Made by a program: the position numbers and the translations under genes
Part shown: in pieces, positions 38,504 to 48,549 of the stretch
Layout: each line of letters starts with the position of its first letter
How positions within the stretch are numbered: the first letter of the stretch is position 1
Notes under the pieces: generated by a model
Database searches by the model: none
What the model was told of the DNA's origin: nothing
Seen by the model: only the letters and a program-made list of their open reading frames with translations
Assembly: GCF_001436455.1 (NCBI RefSeq)
Contig: NZ_AYYU01000007.1
Coordinates: 1 to 64,000 of the forward strand
From: Lactobacillus jensenii DSM 20557
Lineage (GTDB): Bacteria > Bacillota > Bacilli > Lactobacillales > Lactobacillaceae
Reading direction: 5' to 3'
Length of the DNA: 64,000 nt

Positions 38504-38686
38504 TTATTCATTACTATTTGAAGCAGTGTAGATAATTGCACCACCTCTAAGGGCACGTCCCTTGATATAAGTCCTTTTTCCAAAAGCTCGTAGAGCCTGT
38601 TGAAAAGCAAAAGCATCCTTAGCTTCTATCTTATATTCTGTTAATTCCCCATCAACTAATTGATTTAAGATACTCTCGTAATCCAT
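38504..38686 (-). CDS. Small conserved-looking protein of unknown function
   Basis: A 60-aa soluble protein with a mixed-charge first half (VDGELTEYKIEAKDAFAFQ) and a basic Gly/Arg stretch (FGKRTYIKGRALRGGAIIY). This could be a small alpha/beta nucleic-acid-binding fold, but I do not recognise it. A GGTG ribosome site lies near the ATG. It is divergent from clpE and ends just before the ptsH promoter. Its codon use matches its neighbours, which supports it being real. Confidence 0.6.
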   Translation of the reverse strand: MDYESILNQLVDGELTEYKIEAKDAFAFQQALRAFGKRTYIKGRALRGGAIIYTASNSNE

Positions 38687-38780
38687 TTTTTCACCAGCTT
38701 CTATAAATTCTGATAATAAAGTTTCTATAATGAACCCCTGCTATTTTAACTAGAGAAAAATACTTTGGCAAATCAAGAGC

Positions 38781-38816
38781 TTAGCACTTGACTAGTTAGA
38801 GTGCTAAAACTACAAT
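38781..38816 (+). promoter_or_regulatory. clpE promoter with CIRCE (HrcA) element
   Basis: TTAGCACTT (38781-38789), nine bases, GAGTGCTAA (38799-38807). This is the CIRCE inverted repeat TTAGCACTC-N9-GAGTGCTAA with one mismatch. The promoter TTGACT (38788-38793), 17-bp spacer, TACAAT (38811-38816) is buried in it, so HrcA bound here would block RNA polymerase. No clear CtsR heptad repeat (GGTCAAA type) was found. Confidence 0.88.
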
Positions 38817-38848
38817 TTAAGTAAAGTTAAGGGAAAGGCGGTATATAA

Positions 38849-41032
38849 ATGTTATGCCAAAATTGTCATGAACGCCCTGCCTCCATTCACCTTTACACTA
38901 AGGTAAATGGCGAAAGTCGTTCACTTGATTTATGCCAAAAGTGCTACCAAGAATTTCGTGCCAGTCAAGGTGGAAATCTTGGTAACGATAATATAAATAA
39001 TGATAATTACGATAATAATGAAAATCCAAATATGGGAGATTTATTTGGGAATTTTAACAACTTATTCGGCTCTATGAATAGTGCTAGTGCAAGTCAAATG
39101 CAAAATCCTAAAGGCCCAGGTCGTGGCGGAAATGGGAACAGTATTTTAGACCAATATGGGACAGATTTAACTGCTCTAGCTAAGCAAGGTAAAATCGATC
39201 CAGTAATTGGACGAGACAAAGAAATTGCTCGTGTAATTGAAATCTTGAACCGAAGAACCAAAAATAATCCAGTTCTAATTGGTGAAGCTGGTGTTGGTAA
39301 AACTGCTGTTGTAGAAGGTTTAGCCCAAGAAATTGTTGATGGCAGCGTCCCTGCCAAACTTCAAAATAAGCGGATTGTTTCTCTTAATATCGTTTCAATG
39401 GTCCAAGGTACAGGTGTCCGCGGTCAATTTGAACAGAGAATGCAACGCCTCATTAAGGAATTGCAAAGTAATCCAGATTTGATCCTATTTATTGATGAGA
39501 TTCACCAAATTGTTGGAGCTGGTAATGCCGAAGGTGGCATGGATGCCGGCAACATTATTAAGCCAGCCCTCGCCCGTGGTGACTTCCAATTGGTAGGAGC
39601 AACTACTATTAAAGAATATCGTGAAATCGAAAAAGATTCAGCTCTTGCTCGACGCTTTCAACCAGTAGAAGTTAAAGAACCCAGTGTAGATGAAACGATT
39701 AAGATTTTACATGGTATCCAAAAACGCTACGAAGACTACCACCATGTCCACTACACTGATAGTGCAATTGAAAGTGCAGTTAAGCTTTCATCACGTTATA
39801 TCCAAGATCGTTATCTTCCTGACAAGGCAATTGACTTACTTGATGAAGCTGGTTCAAGAATGAACTTAACAATTCCTTTTGTTGATAAAGAAAAGATCAA
39901 AGAAAGAATTGATGCTGCTCAACAATTAAAGCAAGATGCCTTAAAGAATGAAGATTACGAAAAAGCTGCCTACTATCGTGACCAAATCGAAAAATATGAC
40001 AAGATGAAAGATCAAAAAGTTGATCCTGATAAATCTCCTGTCATTACCGACAAAATTATGAATAAGATTGTCGAAGAAAAGACCGGCATCCCCGTTGGCG
40101 ATATTCAAAAGCAAGAAGAAAATCAATTACAAAACTTGGCTAGTGACTTAAAAGCTAAAGTTATCGGACAAGATAAGGCCGTTGAACAAGTTGCTCGCGC
40201 AATTCGCCGCAACAGAATTGGGTTTAACAAGTCAGGTCGTCCAATTGGATCATTCTTATTTGTTGGACCAACTGGTGTTGGTAAAACTGAACTTGCTAAG
40301 CAAGTGGCTTTAAAGATGTTCGGTTCAACTGATGCCATGATTCGCTTCGATATGTCAGAATATATGGAACAATATTCAGTTTCTAAATTAATTGGTTCTG
40401 CACCAGGATATGTCGGTTACGAAGAAGCTGGTCAATTAACTGAACGTGTTCGTCACAATCCATATAGCTTAATTTTACTTGACGAAATTGAAAAGGCTCA
40501 CCCTGATGTCTTAAACCTCTTCTTGCAAATTTTAGATGATGGGCGTTTAACTGATTCTCAAGGTCGAACTGTTTCATTCAAGGATACAATCATTATTATG
40601 ACTTCTAATGCTGGTCAAGGTATTAAGAATGCCAGTGTTGGATTTACTGCCGAAGCAAATCCAAGTAAAGAATCAACTCGTTCATCTATGAGTCAATTCT
40701 TTAAACCAGAATTTTTAAATCGTTTAGATGATGTCATCGAATTCAATCCACTCTCTAAAGAAGACCTTCTCAAGATTGTTGACTTAATGATTGCTAAAAC
40801 CAATAGCATGATTAGCGATCAAGGCTTGCATATTGATGTTACTGATGCAGCTAAAGAAAAATTAGTAAAAGAAGGTTACGAACCAAGTCTTGGTGCAAGA
40901 CCTTTACGTCGAACAATCCAAGAAGAGATTGAAGACAAAGTTGCCGACTTTAAACTTGATCACGCCGATGTTAAAAACTTTATTGCTGATTTAGCTAACG
41001 ATGAGATTACTATTTCAGCAAAGGAAGACTAA
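38849..41032 (+). CDS. clpE: ATP-dependent Clp protease ATP-binding subunit ClpE
   Basis: Hsp100 unfoldase that works with ClpP on heat-damaged proteins. The 727-aa protein starts with the ClpE zinc finger (Cys3, Cys6, Cys29, Cys32). An Asn-rich linker (about 40-98), AAA-1 with GEAGVGKT (145-152), a UVR-like coiled segment ([15 protein letters not shown]), AAA-2 with GPTGVGKT, and a D2 C-terminal domain follow. It has no ClpC-type N-terminal repeats. GGGAAAGG precedes the ATG. It is monocistronic with its own terminator. Confidence 0.96.
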   Translation: MLCQNCHERPASIHLYTKVNGESRSLDLCQKCYQEFRASQGGNLGNDNINNDNYDNNENPNMGDLFGNFNNLFGSMNSASASQMQNPKGPGRGGNGNSILDQYGTDLTALAKQGKIDPVIGRDKEIARVIEILNRRTKNNPVLIGEAGVGKTAVVEGLAQEIVDGSVPAKLQNKRIVSLNIVSMVQGTGVRGQFEQRMQRLIKELQSNPDLILFIDEIHQIVGAGNAEGGMDAGNIIKPALARGDFQLVGATTIKEYREIEKDSALARRFQPVEVKEPSVDETIKILHGIQKRYEDYHHVHYTDSAIESAVKLSSRYIQDRYLPDKAIDLLDEAGSRMNLTIPFVDKEKIKERIDAAQQLKQDALKNEDYEKAAYYRDQIEKYDKMKDQKVDPDKSPVITDKIMNKIVEEKTGIPVGDIQKQEENQLQNLASDLKAKVIGQDKAVEQVARAIRRNRIGFNKSGRPIGSFLFVGPTGVGKTELAKQVALKMFGSTDAMIRFDMSEYMEQYSVSKLIGSAPGYVGYEEAGQLTERVRHNPYSLILLDEIEKAHPDVLNLFLQILDDGRLTDSQGRTVSFKDTIIIMTSNAGQGIKNASVGFTAEANPSKESTRSSMSQFFKPEFLNRLDDVIEFNPLSKEDLLKIVDLMIAKTNSMISDQGLHIDVTDAAKEKLVKEGYEPSLGARPLRRTIQEEIEDKVADFKLDHADVKNFIADLANDEITISAKED

Positions 41033-41038
41033 AAAATT

Positions 41039-41062
41039 AAAGCACCTAAAGGTGCTTTTTTT
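41039..41062 (+). terminator. Terminator after clpE
   Basis: AGCACCT-AA-AGGTGCT (41041-41056) with an A-run before and seven Ts after. Confidence 0.85.
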
Positions 41063-41130
41063 ATGACTGAATTAAAAGTTTTAGAGTATACTATAATTAG
41101 AAATGATATAGAAAGACGCAGGTGAAAATA

Positions 41131-41409
41131 ATGCATTTAATCGACGTTACAAATACTTATTCTGACTTAGTTCAAAATCAACTAAATTCGACTAGCGCAC
41201 AATACATTAAAGTTTATTCTCTTGGTAATTCTTCAGTTGTTTACACTGAAACCGATTCTGATATCGAAATAGTTATTGAAAATCATGATCGCAAAATCAA
41301 AGATGAAGAAGTTGAATTCTTGATTCGTCGTCTAATTCATGATGACCGTAGTTATGACATTACAATTGATAAGACAAAAAAGATTATCGCAATCACCTGC
41401 AAAAAATAA
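41131..41409 (+). CDS. DUF1827-like small protein
   Basis: A 92-aa soluble protein (LIDVTNTYSDLVQNQLNSTSAQYIKVYSLG...). From memory it matches the DUF1827 family of lactobacilli, enterococci and streptococci; no function is known. The ATG at 41131 is favoured because AGGTGA sits just upstream. An in-frame GTG at 41122 overlaps that site. A TATAAT (about 41093) lies upstream, so it has its own promoter after the clpE terminator. Confidence 0.75.
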   Translation: MHLIDVTNTYSDLVQNQLNSTSAQYIKVYSLGNSSVVYTETDSDIEIVIENHDRKIKDEEVEFLIRRLIHDDRSYDITIDKTKKIIAITCKK

Positions 41410-41420
41410 TCAATTAAAGT

Positions 41421-41473
41421 AAAAAAGTTCAGTTGATTAACTTCAATGTGAAGTATCAACTGAACTTTTTTTA
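41421..41473. terminator. Long bidirectional terminator between the DUF1827-like gene and galM
   Basis: A 16-bp perfect outer stem (41422-41437 with 41455-41470), continued by ACTTC/GAAGT inside. A-run and T-run flank it, so it stops both converging genes. It overlaps the galM stop. Confidence 0.93.
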
Positions 41474-42490
41474 TTCAAAATTCCAAATATTTTCTAAATA
41501 GAATTCTTCACCTGCTAACAAAGTAATTGCTGATACGTCACTTCCAGAAACCGGTGGATATTGACATTCAAGTGCAACTCCGGCAAATTTATCAATATTA
41601 TTGGCAATTCCAGTCTTATTAAAATGATTAGCTGTATAAACCACCACACTTGGAGCGGTTGTTTTAACAGTAACTGCGTGCTCCGCAGTTTCTAGTTTTG
41701 CAGCAAAATCAGATCCATTATTTAACAAAAATGGATGATTAAGTCCACCTTCAGCTAATATTTGACTATCATCACTATTAATCACGTTAGCTAATTTTTG
41801 GCCATTACGAAAATCAAAAGCTGTTTTATCCACACTTTGCCAGCCCTTATAAGGTAAGTGTTCATTATCAAGTGGCTTAAAGTAATCAGCTGCAATAGTT
41901 AAAGTCGTATCAGAAATATTATTCGGTTGATCGAGAGCAAAATAAGTATGATTAGTCGGATTAAATAGGGTGGTTTCATCTGACAATGCTCTAATCTGAT
42001 ATTTTAATTGATTATTATTGTTCAAAATATATTTAACTTTTACTTTTACATTACCAGGATATGAATTGTGTTCTGCTGGATCCAAATAAATAAAAGTAAC
42101 CTCTATTTCTTTAGAAGACTTCTTGAATTGGAAATTATAAACTTGCTGGTCAAGCCCATCAATACCACCATGAATATGATTTTTTTCTTCATTCATTGCT
42201 AGAACTACTTTTTTATTGCCCAAGTTCCAAGTATGACCATGAATTCTTCCAACTATTCTTCCAACAGTTCCCCCTAAAAAATTACGCTCTTTACTATAAT
42301 CTAAGCGACTTGGTAAAGACAGAACCATATTCTGTAACCCGGCTTTGCTTGGCATTAATACTTTCTCTAAAGTAGCTCCATAATTCAATAGCTTTACAAC
42401 TAATCCTTGATTATTTATTAAAGTAAATTCATATAAATTTTTTTCTAGATACTGACCGTATTTTTCAATTTTAATTTCCATAGCTTTCAC
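41471..42490 (-). CDS. galM: Aldose 1-epimerase (mutarotase)
   Basis: Converts beta-D-galactose to the alpha form used by GalK. The 339-aa protein has the family motifs RIVGRIHGHTWNLG, NHIHGGIDGLDQQVYNF (catalytic His), NPTNHTYFALD (second His) and a C-terminal acid in VALECQYPP (Glu base). It is the last gene of the gal operon, 20 bp after galT. Confidence 0.93.
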   Translation of the reverse strand: MKAMEIKIEKYGQYLEKNLYEFTLINNQGLVVKLLNYGATLEKVLMPSKAGLQNMVLSLPSRLDYSKERNFLGGTVGRIVGRIHGHTWNLGNKKVVLAMNEEKNHIHGGIDGLDQQVYNFQFKKSSKEIEVTFIYLDPAEHNSYPGNVKVKVKYILNNNNQLKYQIRALSDETTLFNPTNHTYFALDQPNNISDTTLTIAADYFKPLDNEHLPYKGWQSVDKTAFDFRNGQKLANVINSDDSQILAEGGLNHPFLLNNGSDFAAKLETAEHAVTVKTTAPSVVVYTANHFNKTGIANNIDKFAGVALECQYPPVSGSDVSAITLLAGEEFYLENIWNFE

Positions 42491-42510
42491 CTATTCTACA
42501 CAGTTAAAAA

Positions 42511-43971
42511 CTATATTTTTTCACAGAAGCGCTTAAAAGCAGCCATCCCTACCTTATCTCGTTTGAAGACTCCAGCATCTTCTAAAACTCGTGCAAAGAC
42601 CTTACCAACAGCCACTTGTAACTGAGCATCAGCATTAGTTTCATTCCAAGAATATTCTTGACTCAATTCATCAGCCCATGTCTTATGAATTGGATTAAGC
42701 TGGTTAGGTTGATTCAACAAATATTTTTTCACTTCATTAAGTTCAGACTTCAATCTTGCTGGCAAAATTGCCCGTCCCATTACTTCTATCAAACCAATAT
42801 TTTCTTTTTTAATATGTTGAACATCAGCATGGGGATGAAAAATGCCATCTGGATACTTATCACTAGTTTGATTATCCCGTAAAACCAAGTCTAATTGATA
42901 TTTTCCGGCTACTTTTTGAGCAATCGGCGTAATAGTATGATGTTTAATTCCATTAGTTACGGCTCTAACATTAACTTTTTCATCAGTATAATTAGCCCAA
43001 ATTTTTCTGATATGCTCTGCAGCGTTAATTAGCTCACCTTTATCACTACTAACTAAACGAATTACGCTCATTGGCCACTTAACAATTCCAGCTTTAACAT
43101 CAGGATAATCAGATAAGTTTAATTCCGTTTCTATCTTAGCCTTAGCCATTGGAAATACGTGCCGTCCGCCTTGATAATGTTCATGAGAAAGCATTGATCC
43201 GCCAACAATTGGTAAATCAGCGTTTGATCCCACAAAATATTCTGGAAACATATCAATAATTGCAAGTAAGTTACTAAAAGTCGTTTGATTAATTACCATT
43301 GGTTCATGCTTTTCATCAAGAAAAATTGCATGTTCATTAAAGTAAGCATATGGCGAATATTGAAATCCCCAAACTTTACCACCTAATAAAAATCTGATGA
43401 TTCGATGATTTGCTCTTGCTGCAAAGTTATTTCTACCAGCATAACCTTCAGTTTCCATACATAATGCACAAGCTGGATAACCTGCATTTTTTAACTTAGC
43501 TGCAGCTGCAATGTCTTTAGGATCTTTTTCTGGCTTAGACATATTAATTGTTATTTCTAAATCACCATATTCAGTTTTAGCAGGAAAAACAATATTTTTA
43601 GCAATCGCTCTTGTTTGAATATAATTATTAGCCTTGCTCAAATTGAAAAACCAATCAGTAGCCCTCTTTGCACCAGCTTGATATTTATCCCAAAATACAT
43701 GGTTCACTTGACTAGGACTAGGCGTAGCTAAATCCATAATTTGAGCCTCTAAAATTTGTTTAGCAGATAAAGTATCTGCTATCTTTTTATTAGTTACAGC
43801 TACTTCTACTAATGAATCAAGATTCTTTAAAAAGTCCTCTGCCGCAGGTAAATTAAGTGCTTCATCACCAACCAAACTCAATAAATGATTAGTAAGGTAA
43901 ATTTTATCCATTTCAGAATAATTAGGATTCAAACTTAAAATAAGTTCAATTTGTTTTTCAATTGCTGTCAA
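42511..43971 (-). CDS. galT: UDP-glucose--hexose-1-phosphate uridylyltransferase (class II)
   Basis: Swaps UMP between UDP-glucose and galactose-1-phosphate. The 486-aa length and absence of the E. coli-type HxHxH active site mark it as the Firmicutes class II enzyme. Visible are [13 protein letters not shown], the [18 protein letters not shown] region with several His, and the [15 protein letters not shown] segment. It overlaps the galE stop by 4 bp, so it is coupled to it. Confidence 0.94.
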   Translation of the reverse strand: MTAIEKQIELILSLNPNYSEMDKIYLTNHLLSLVGDEALNLPAAEDFLKNLDSLVEVAVTNKKIADTLSAKQILEAQIMDLATPSPSQVNHVFWDKYQAGAKRATDWFFNLSKANNYIQTRAIAKNIVFPAKTEYGDLEITINMSKPEKDPKDIAAAAKLKNAGYPACALCMETEGYAGRNNFAARANHRIIRFLLGGKVWGFQYSPYAYFNEHAIFLDEKHEPMVINQTTFSNLLAIIDMFPEYFVGSNADLPIVGGSMLSHEHYQGGRHVFPMAKAKIETELNLSDYPDVKAGIVKWPMSVIRLVSSDKGELINAAEHIRKIWANYTDEKVNVRAVTNGIKHHTITPIAQKVAGKYQLDLVLRDNQTSDKYPDGIFHPHADVQHIKKENIGLIEVMGRAILPARLKSELNEVKKYLLNQPNQLNPIHKTWADELSQEYSWNETNADAQLQVAVGKVFARVLEDAGVFKRDKVGMAAFKRFCEKI

Positions 43972-44963
43972 TTACGATCACCAAAACCTTCCGGATTATT
44001 TTCATGCCATTTCCAAGCTGTTTCAATTATTTTCTCAATATTATCAAATTTCGGTTTCCAACCTAATATTTTTTTAGCCTTTTCTGAACTTGCAATTAAC
44101 GTGCTAGGATCTCCTGACCTTCTAGGTCCAATGCTGGCTGGAATTTCTTTATCAGTTACCTTTCGTGCAGCTTGTAAGATTTCCATATTTGAAAAGCCAG
44201 TTGCTGACCCCAAATTAAAAGCAGTAGATGAATTTCCAGCTTCTAGATATTTCAAGGCTAAAACATGAGCATCCGCTAAGTCTAAAACATGGACATAGTC
44301 ACGGACATTAGTTCCATCTTTAGTTGGATAATCATTACCAAAAATTTGTAAATTTAATCTTTTACCAGCTGCAACCTGTAAAATAATTGGTATTAAGTGT
44401 GTTTCCGGACTATGATCTTCACCAATTGAAGCATCAGGCATCGCACCAGCTACATTGAAGTAACGCAATGCAATAAACTTCAAACCATCCGCTAAATCAG
44501 CCCAATGCATTATTTTCTCCATGGCTAATTTACTTTCACCATAAGCATTAGTTGGAATTTGAGGATCTGTTTCTTTAATCGGAATTTGCTTTGGCTCTCC
44601 ATAAGTCGCAGCAGTTGATGAAAAGACAATTCTTTTTATTCCAAATTGCTTCATCGCTTCAAGCAATGTAACCATTCCGCAAGTATTATTATCAAAATAC
44701 TTAAGAGGATTTTTCATTGATTCAGGGACCACAGAAAAAGCTGCAAAATGAACTATTCCGTCTACTTTTTCTTGGCTAAAAACTGAACTTAAAAACTTAA
44801 AATCTCGAATATCGCCTTGATAAAATCTTGCACGTCTATCGACTGCTTTTCGGTGTCCCGTAATTAAATTATCTAACACGATAACATCTTCACCAGCAGC
44901 TAATAATTGTTTAACAGTATGAGAGCCGATGTAGCCAGCTCCTCCTAAAACAGCAATCGCCAT
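43968..44963 (-). CDS. galE: UDP-glucose 4-epimerase
   Basis: Interconverts UDP-galactose and UDP-glucose. The 331-aa SDR protein has GGAGYIGSH (residues 7-15), the Ser-Thr pair in FSSTAATYG, and YGESK (catalytic Tyr and Lys). The C-terminal substrate region is normal. GGAG precedes the ATG. It lies 19 bp after galK and overlaps galT. Confidence 0.96.
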   Translation of the reverse strand: MAIAVLGGAGYIGSHTVKQLLAAGEDVIVLDNLITGHRKAVDRRARFYQGDIRDFKFLSSVFSQEKVDGIVHFAAFSVVPESMKNPLKYFDNNTCGMVTLLEAMKQFGIKRIVFSSTAATYGEPKQIPIKETDPQIPTNAYGESKLAMEKIMHWADLADGLKFIALRYFNVAGAMPDASIGEDHSPETHLIPIILQVAAGKRLNLQIFGNDYPTKDGTNVRDYVHVLDLADAHVLALKYLEAGNSSTAFNLGSATGFSNMEILQAARKVTDKEIPASIGPRRSGDPSTLIASSEKAKKILGWKPKFDNIEKIIETAWKWHENNPEGFGDRN

Positions 44964-44982
44964 ATTATCTCCTTAAAAATAC

Positions 44983-46149
44983 TTAACTCAATTGTTTAGC
45001 ACCATCTGCAATATTTGCAACATAGAAGTGTGCATCATAACCAATCTTTTCCCGATAAATTCTTCCAACTTTATTAATAAAGTTTTCAACATTATCACGA
45101 TTGACGATAGCAATTGCACAGCCACCAAAACCAGCACCGGTCATCCTTGCTCCTAAAACGCCTTCTTGTTTTAAAGCTGCCGTTACTAATGTATCTAATT
45201 CTTTACCAGTTACCTCATAATCATAGGCAAGTGATACTCCTGAAGCAGAAATTAATTTACCAAACTCTTTTAAACTTCCTGCTTGCAAAGCTTTAGCTGC
45301 ATTTAAAGTTCGTACGTTTTCAAAAACAGCATGTCTTGCACGTTTAATTAAAGTTGGATCATAAATTAAATAAGTATTTTCATCAAATTCATCTTCAGTT
45401 AAATCGCCTAAACTAGAAATACTTAAATCTTTTTGAAGTCGTGCTAAAGCTTCCTCACATTCACTACGTCGTTCATTATATTTTGAATCTACTAACTCCC
45501 GACGCTTATTAGTATTCATAATAACGATTACGTTATCACCCATCTCAACTGGTAAATACTCATACTTCATCGTATTTGTATCAAGCAACATCGCTTGGTT
45601 TTCTTTACCCATTTCAATCGCAAACTGGTCCATAATTCCCGACTTTACGCCGATATAATCATTTTCAACTTTTACTCCAAACTTAACTAATTCAATTGGA
45701 GCGAAATTACCTGCAAACAATTCATTTAAAATAGTTGCTACTAGCATTTCTAGAGATGCAGAACTTGATAAACCGGCTCCATCAGGTAGATTACCACTAA
45801 TGTAAACATCTAATCCATGACTATATTCTAAACCAGCTGCCTGCATAACTTGGGCTATTCCTTGGAAATAATCTGTCCACAGTCCTTGCTTTTCTTTAGT
45901 TAAGTCAGCAAAAGCGATTTTTACAACGCCAACATCTGGAAAATTATCAGAATAAAGCAAAAAGGCATCTTGATTATTAGACCCTACAGCTGCATAAGTT
46001 CCCAGCGTAATAGCGCATGGAAAAACATGCCCACCATTATAGTCTGTATGTTCGCCAATCAAGTTAACTCTACCTGGCGCAAAAAAAGCATGTTCTGCTT
46101 CTTTACCAAATTGCTCAATAAACCCCTTTTTAACATTAGTACTTTTCAT
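44983..46149 (-). CDS. galK: Galactokinase
   Basis: Phosphorylates alpha-D-galactose. The 388-aa length is exact when the ATG at 46149 is used (GAGGAG, 7-bp spacing). An in-frame ATG at 46206 would lie inside the leader terminator and is rejected. GHMP motifs: GRVNLIGEHTDYNGG, the ATP loop LPDGAGLSSSASLE, and GARMTGAGFGGCAIA. It is the first gene of the operon. Its leader carries a terminator hairpin and its promoter a cre-like site. Confidence 0.96.
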   Translation of the reverse strand: MKSTNVKKGFIEQFGKEAEHAFFAPGRVNLIGEHTDYNGGHVFPCAITLGTYAAVGSNNQDAFLLYSDNFPDVGVVKIAFADLTKEKQGLWTDYFQGIAQVMQAAGLEYSHGLDVYISGNLPDGAGLSSSASLEMLVATILNELFAGNFAPIELVKFGVKVENDYIGVKSGIMDQFAIEMGKENQAMLLDTNTMKYEYLPVEMGDNVIVIMNTNKRRELVDSKYNERRSECEEALARLQKDLSISSLGDLTEDEFDENTYLIYDPTLIKRARHAVFENVRTLNAAKALQAGSLKEFGKLISASGVSLAYDYEVTGKELDTLVTAALKQEGVLGARMTGAGFGGCAIAIVNRDNVENFINKVGRIYREKIGYDAHFYVANIADGAKQLS

Positions 46150-46168
46150 TCGTTTTCTCCTCGAGAAA

Positions 46169-46219
46169 TAAAAAAGACCGCAAATTATCCACTCAAACCG
46201 GTGCACAATCTGCAGTCTT
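46169..46219 (-). terminator. Terminator hairpin in the galK leader (possible attenuator)
   Basis: 46207-46219 pairs with 46174-46186 over 13 bp (two G-U pairs), followed on the minus strand by TTTTTT, ending only about 6 bp before the galK ribosome site. It lies downstream of the only clear gal promoter (46263-46290), so gal transcripts must pass it. Confidence 0.7.
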
Positions 46220-46262
46220 GCCTAATTAAATAGTTACAATCTACAATTTTATCTACAATATA

Positions 46263-46299
46263 ATTATATCATATATCACAGCAATTGTAAGCGCTATTA
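46263..46299 (-). promoter_or_regulatory. gal operon promoter with cre-like site
   Basis: Minus-strand TTACAA (46290-46285), 16-bp spacer, TATAAT (46268-46263). The plus-strand TTGTAAGCGCTATTA (46285-46299) matches cre at 14 of 15 and overlaps the -35. Just inside the transcript are two copies of TTGTAGAT (46258-46251 and 46246-46239), a possible operator or RNA-protein site. Confidence 0.65.
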
Positions 46300-46303
46300 A
46301 TTT

Positions 46304-46837
46304 TTACTTATTTTTTGTACCCATTCTCCAGCACATCCCATAAATTAATAAGATTATTACTCCCCAAATGTAAGCTAATTTTGTAGAAATCGTATAATTT
46401 AAATCTAAAGAATAAATATAGATCATTGCAAAACTTAAAACTAATCCACAAACAAGCATTGCTGGTCTTACAATTTTAGTTTTGCTCATATCTTTACTTA
46501 AATTAGCCATAGCGATTCCTTGTCCCAATAATGGAATCAAACCATAAAAAAGCAGTAACTCCAAGAAGACTGAGCTAGGCTTATAGGAAGGCAATATTAA
46601 AGACGCACTAATTAATATAAATTCTAAAGCGATAATAATACCAGCTTGCTTCTTATTAAGATTTGAAGCCCAAGAAGCTGTTAATATAATAGTTACAACT
46701 AGTGCAAACATATACAATGTAAAAAGTAAATGTTGTAAAGGATTATTAGGTGTGTACTGACGTAAGTATGTTGTCAACTTTAGTTGAACAAAAAATGCTA
46801 AAGCCGCATAAATTAAATTCGGTAATTTAGTTTTCAT
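46304..46837 (-). CDS. Hypothetical multi-span membrane protein
   Basis: A 177-aa protein with about five hydrophobic segments and short loops. No catalytic motif was recognised. It lies between prfC and galK, both in the same direction. Its own promoter region (46893-46927) has TATAAT and a weak cre-like site, so it may be sugar-responsive. GGGTTACTACC upstream is a poor ribosome site. Confidence 0.7.
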   Translation of the reverse strand: MKTKLPNLIYAALAFFVQLKLTTYLRQYTPNNPLQHLLFTLYMFALVVTIILTASWASNLNKKQAGIIIALEFILISASLILPSYKPSSVFLELLLFYGLIPLLGQGIAMANLSKDMSKTKIVRPAMLVCGLVLSFAMIYIYSLDLNYTISTKLAYIWGVIILLIYGMCWRMGTKNK

Positions 46838-46892
46838 GGTAGTAACCCTTTCTACGTATATAAATAAAACTAGCCTTCACCCTTTACTATCA

Positions 46893-46927
46893 ATTATACG
46901 CTCCCCCCATTTTTGTAAGCACTTGTT
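46893..46927 (-). promoter_or_regulatory. Promoter of the 177-aa membrane protein with weak cre-like site
   Basis: TATAAT (46898-46893) and TGCTTA (46921-46916) with a 17-bp spacer that holds six consecutive Gs on the minus strand. The plus-strand TTGTAAGCACTTGTT (46913-46927) matches cre at 13 of 15. Confidence 0.4.
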
Positions 46928-46959
46928 ATAAAACAACAAAAAAGCACTGAGCTTCTAAC
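46926..46959 (-). terminator. Terminator after prfC
   Basis: A perfect 11-bp stem AAAGCACTGAG/CTCAGTGCTTT (46931-46941 with 46949-46959) and a T-run on the minus strand. Confidence 0.88.
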
Positions 46960-46977
46960 TCAGTGCTTTCCTAACTT

Positions 46978-48549
46978 TTACAACTTTTCAGTTAATTTTA
47001 CATCTGGATACTTATCATGGAACCAGCGCATTGCAAATTCATTTTCAAATAAGAACAATGGCTTGTCATACCGATCCTTAACCAAGAGGTTTCGTGATGA
47101 TGACATCTTTGGATCAAGTTGCTCTGGATCAATCCAGCGTGCAACCCTCTTACCAAGTGAAGTCATTTCTACTTCTGAATTATATTCATTTTGCATTCTA
47201 AACTTAAATACTTCAAATTGAAGTTGACCAACTGCACCTAAAATATATTCATCAGTGTTGAAGTTACGATATAACTGAACCGCACCTTCTTGAACTAATT
47301 GATTCATCCCCTTGTGGAATGACTTTTGCTTCATAACATTCTTAGCTGTTACGCGCATAAATAATTCTGGCGTAAATTCTGGAAGTGGTTCATAAACAAT
47401 CTTACGTTTGCCAGCATAGATACTATCTCCGATTTGGAAATTACCAGTATCATATAACCCAACGATATCACCAGCAACAGCCTTAGATACTTGAACACGC
47501 TCACTAGACATGAATTCAGTCGCATTGTTTAAACGAACTGCCTTGCCAGTTCTTGCTAAAGTTACATCAAGTCCTTTTTCAAATTCACCACTACCAATTC
47601 TAACAAAGGCAATTCGGTCACGGTGATTAGGATTCATATTAGCTTGAATCTTAAAGATAAAACCTGAAAATTCGTCATCATCTGGTTTAAGTTCTTCATC
47701 ATCATTAACCTTGTGGCTACTTGGAGCTGGAGCTAAATCAACAAAGCTCTTCAAGAAAGTTTCAACCCCAAAGTTAGTCAAGGCTGAACCAAAGAAGACT
47801 GGAGTTTGCTCACCAGCTAATACTTTATCTTCATCGAAAGTATTACCAGCTTCTTTAATTAATTCAATTTCATCTAAAGCTGAAAGGTACAAACTATCTT
47901 GACTTAATTCTTCACTTTCAGGTAATTTGCCGTCACTATCTAGGTCGATAAAGTGGTCATCGCCATCTTTACGATAAAGCTCTACTCGGTTATTTTGAAT
48001 ATCGTATAATCCCTTTAAGCTCTTGCCAGAACCAATTGGCCAATTCATAGCCACACCTTCGATACCTAAGATATCTTCTAGCTCAGCTACTAAATCTAAG
48101 CCATCACGGCCATCACGGTCAAGCTTGTTCATAAAGGTAAAGATAGGAATCCCACGTTTACGGACAACCTTGAAAAGCTTTTTAGTCTGTGGTTCGATAC
48201 CCTTTGCTGAGTCAATTACCATGACCGCAGCGTCAACTGCCATTAATGTCCGGTAGGTATCTTCTGAGAAGTCTTGGTGCCCGGGTGTATCAAGGATGTT
48301 AATTCTCTTACCTTCATATTCAAACTGCATTACCGAACTAGTAACAGAAATACCACGCTTTTTTTCAATTTCCATCCAGTCACTAGTTGCAAAGTGGCCT
48401 GACTTACGTGCTTTAACTGTACCTGCACTTCTAATAACCCCACCAAACAAAAGCATTTGTTCCGTAATTGTTGTTTTACCAGCATCGGGGTGGGAAATAA
48501 TTGCAAAGGTCCGACGCTTATTAACCTGATCTAATAACTTTTCTGCCAT
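46978..48549 (-). CDS. prfC: Peptide chain release factor 3
   Basis: GTPase that removes RF1 or RF2 from the ribosome after peptide release. The 523-aa protein has G1 SHPDAGKTT (about 19-27), the switch [16 protein letters not shown], and NKLD. EF-Tu-like domain 2 and the RF3 C-terminal domain follow. It abuts the CorC-like gene upstream (shared base), so they are co-transcribed. Confidence 0.95.
   Translation of the reverse strand: MAEKLLDQVNKRRTFAIISHPDAGKTTITEQMLLFGGVIRSAGTVKARKSGHFATSDWMEIEKKRGISVTSSVMQFEYEGKRINILDTPGHQDFSEDTYRTLMAVDAAVMVIDSAKGIEPQTKKLFKVVRKRGIPIFTFMNKLDRDGRDGLDLVAELEDILGIEGVAMNWPIGSGKSLKGLYDIQNNRVELYRKDGDDHFIDLDSDGKLPESEELSQDSLYLSALDEIELIKEAGNTFDEDKVLAGEQTPVFFGSALTNFGVETFLKSFVDLAPAPSSHKVNDDEELKPDDDEFSGFIFKIQANMNPNHRDRIAFVRIGSGEFEKGLDVTLARTGKAVRLNNATEFMSSERVQVSKAVAGDIVGLYDTGNFQIGDSIYAGKRKIVYEPLPEFTPELFMRVTAKNVMKQKSFHKGMNQLVQEGAVQLYRNFNTDEYILGAVGQLQFEVFKFRMQNEYNSEVEMTSLGKRVARWIDPEQLDPKMSSSRNLLVKDRYDKPLFLFENEFAMRWFHDKYPDVKLTEKL

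Noticed and set aside
38761-38785. Possible CtsR heptad (TTTGGCAAATCAA) before clpE
   Set aside because: It does not fit the GGTCAAA-N3-GGTCAAA tandem pattern; the CIRCE element explains the region better.
43951-44268. Plus-strand ORF of 105 codons across the galT-galE junction
   Set aside because: Antisense to two well-conserved genes, with no ribosome site or family likeness.
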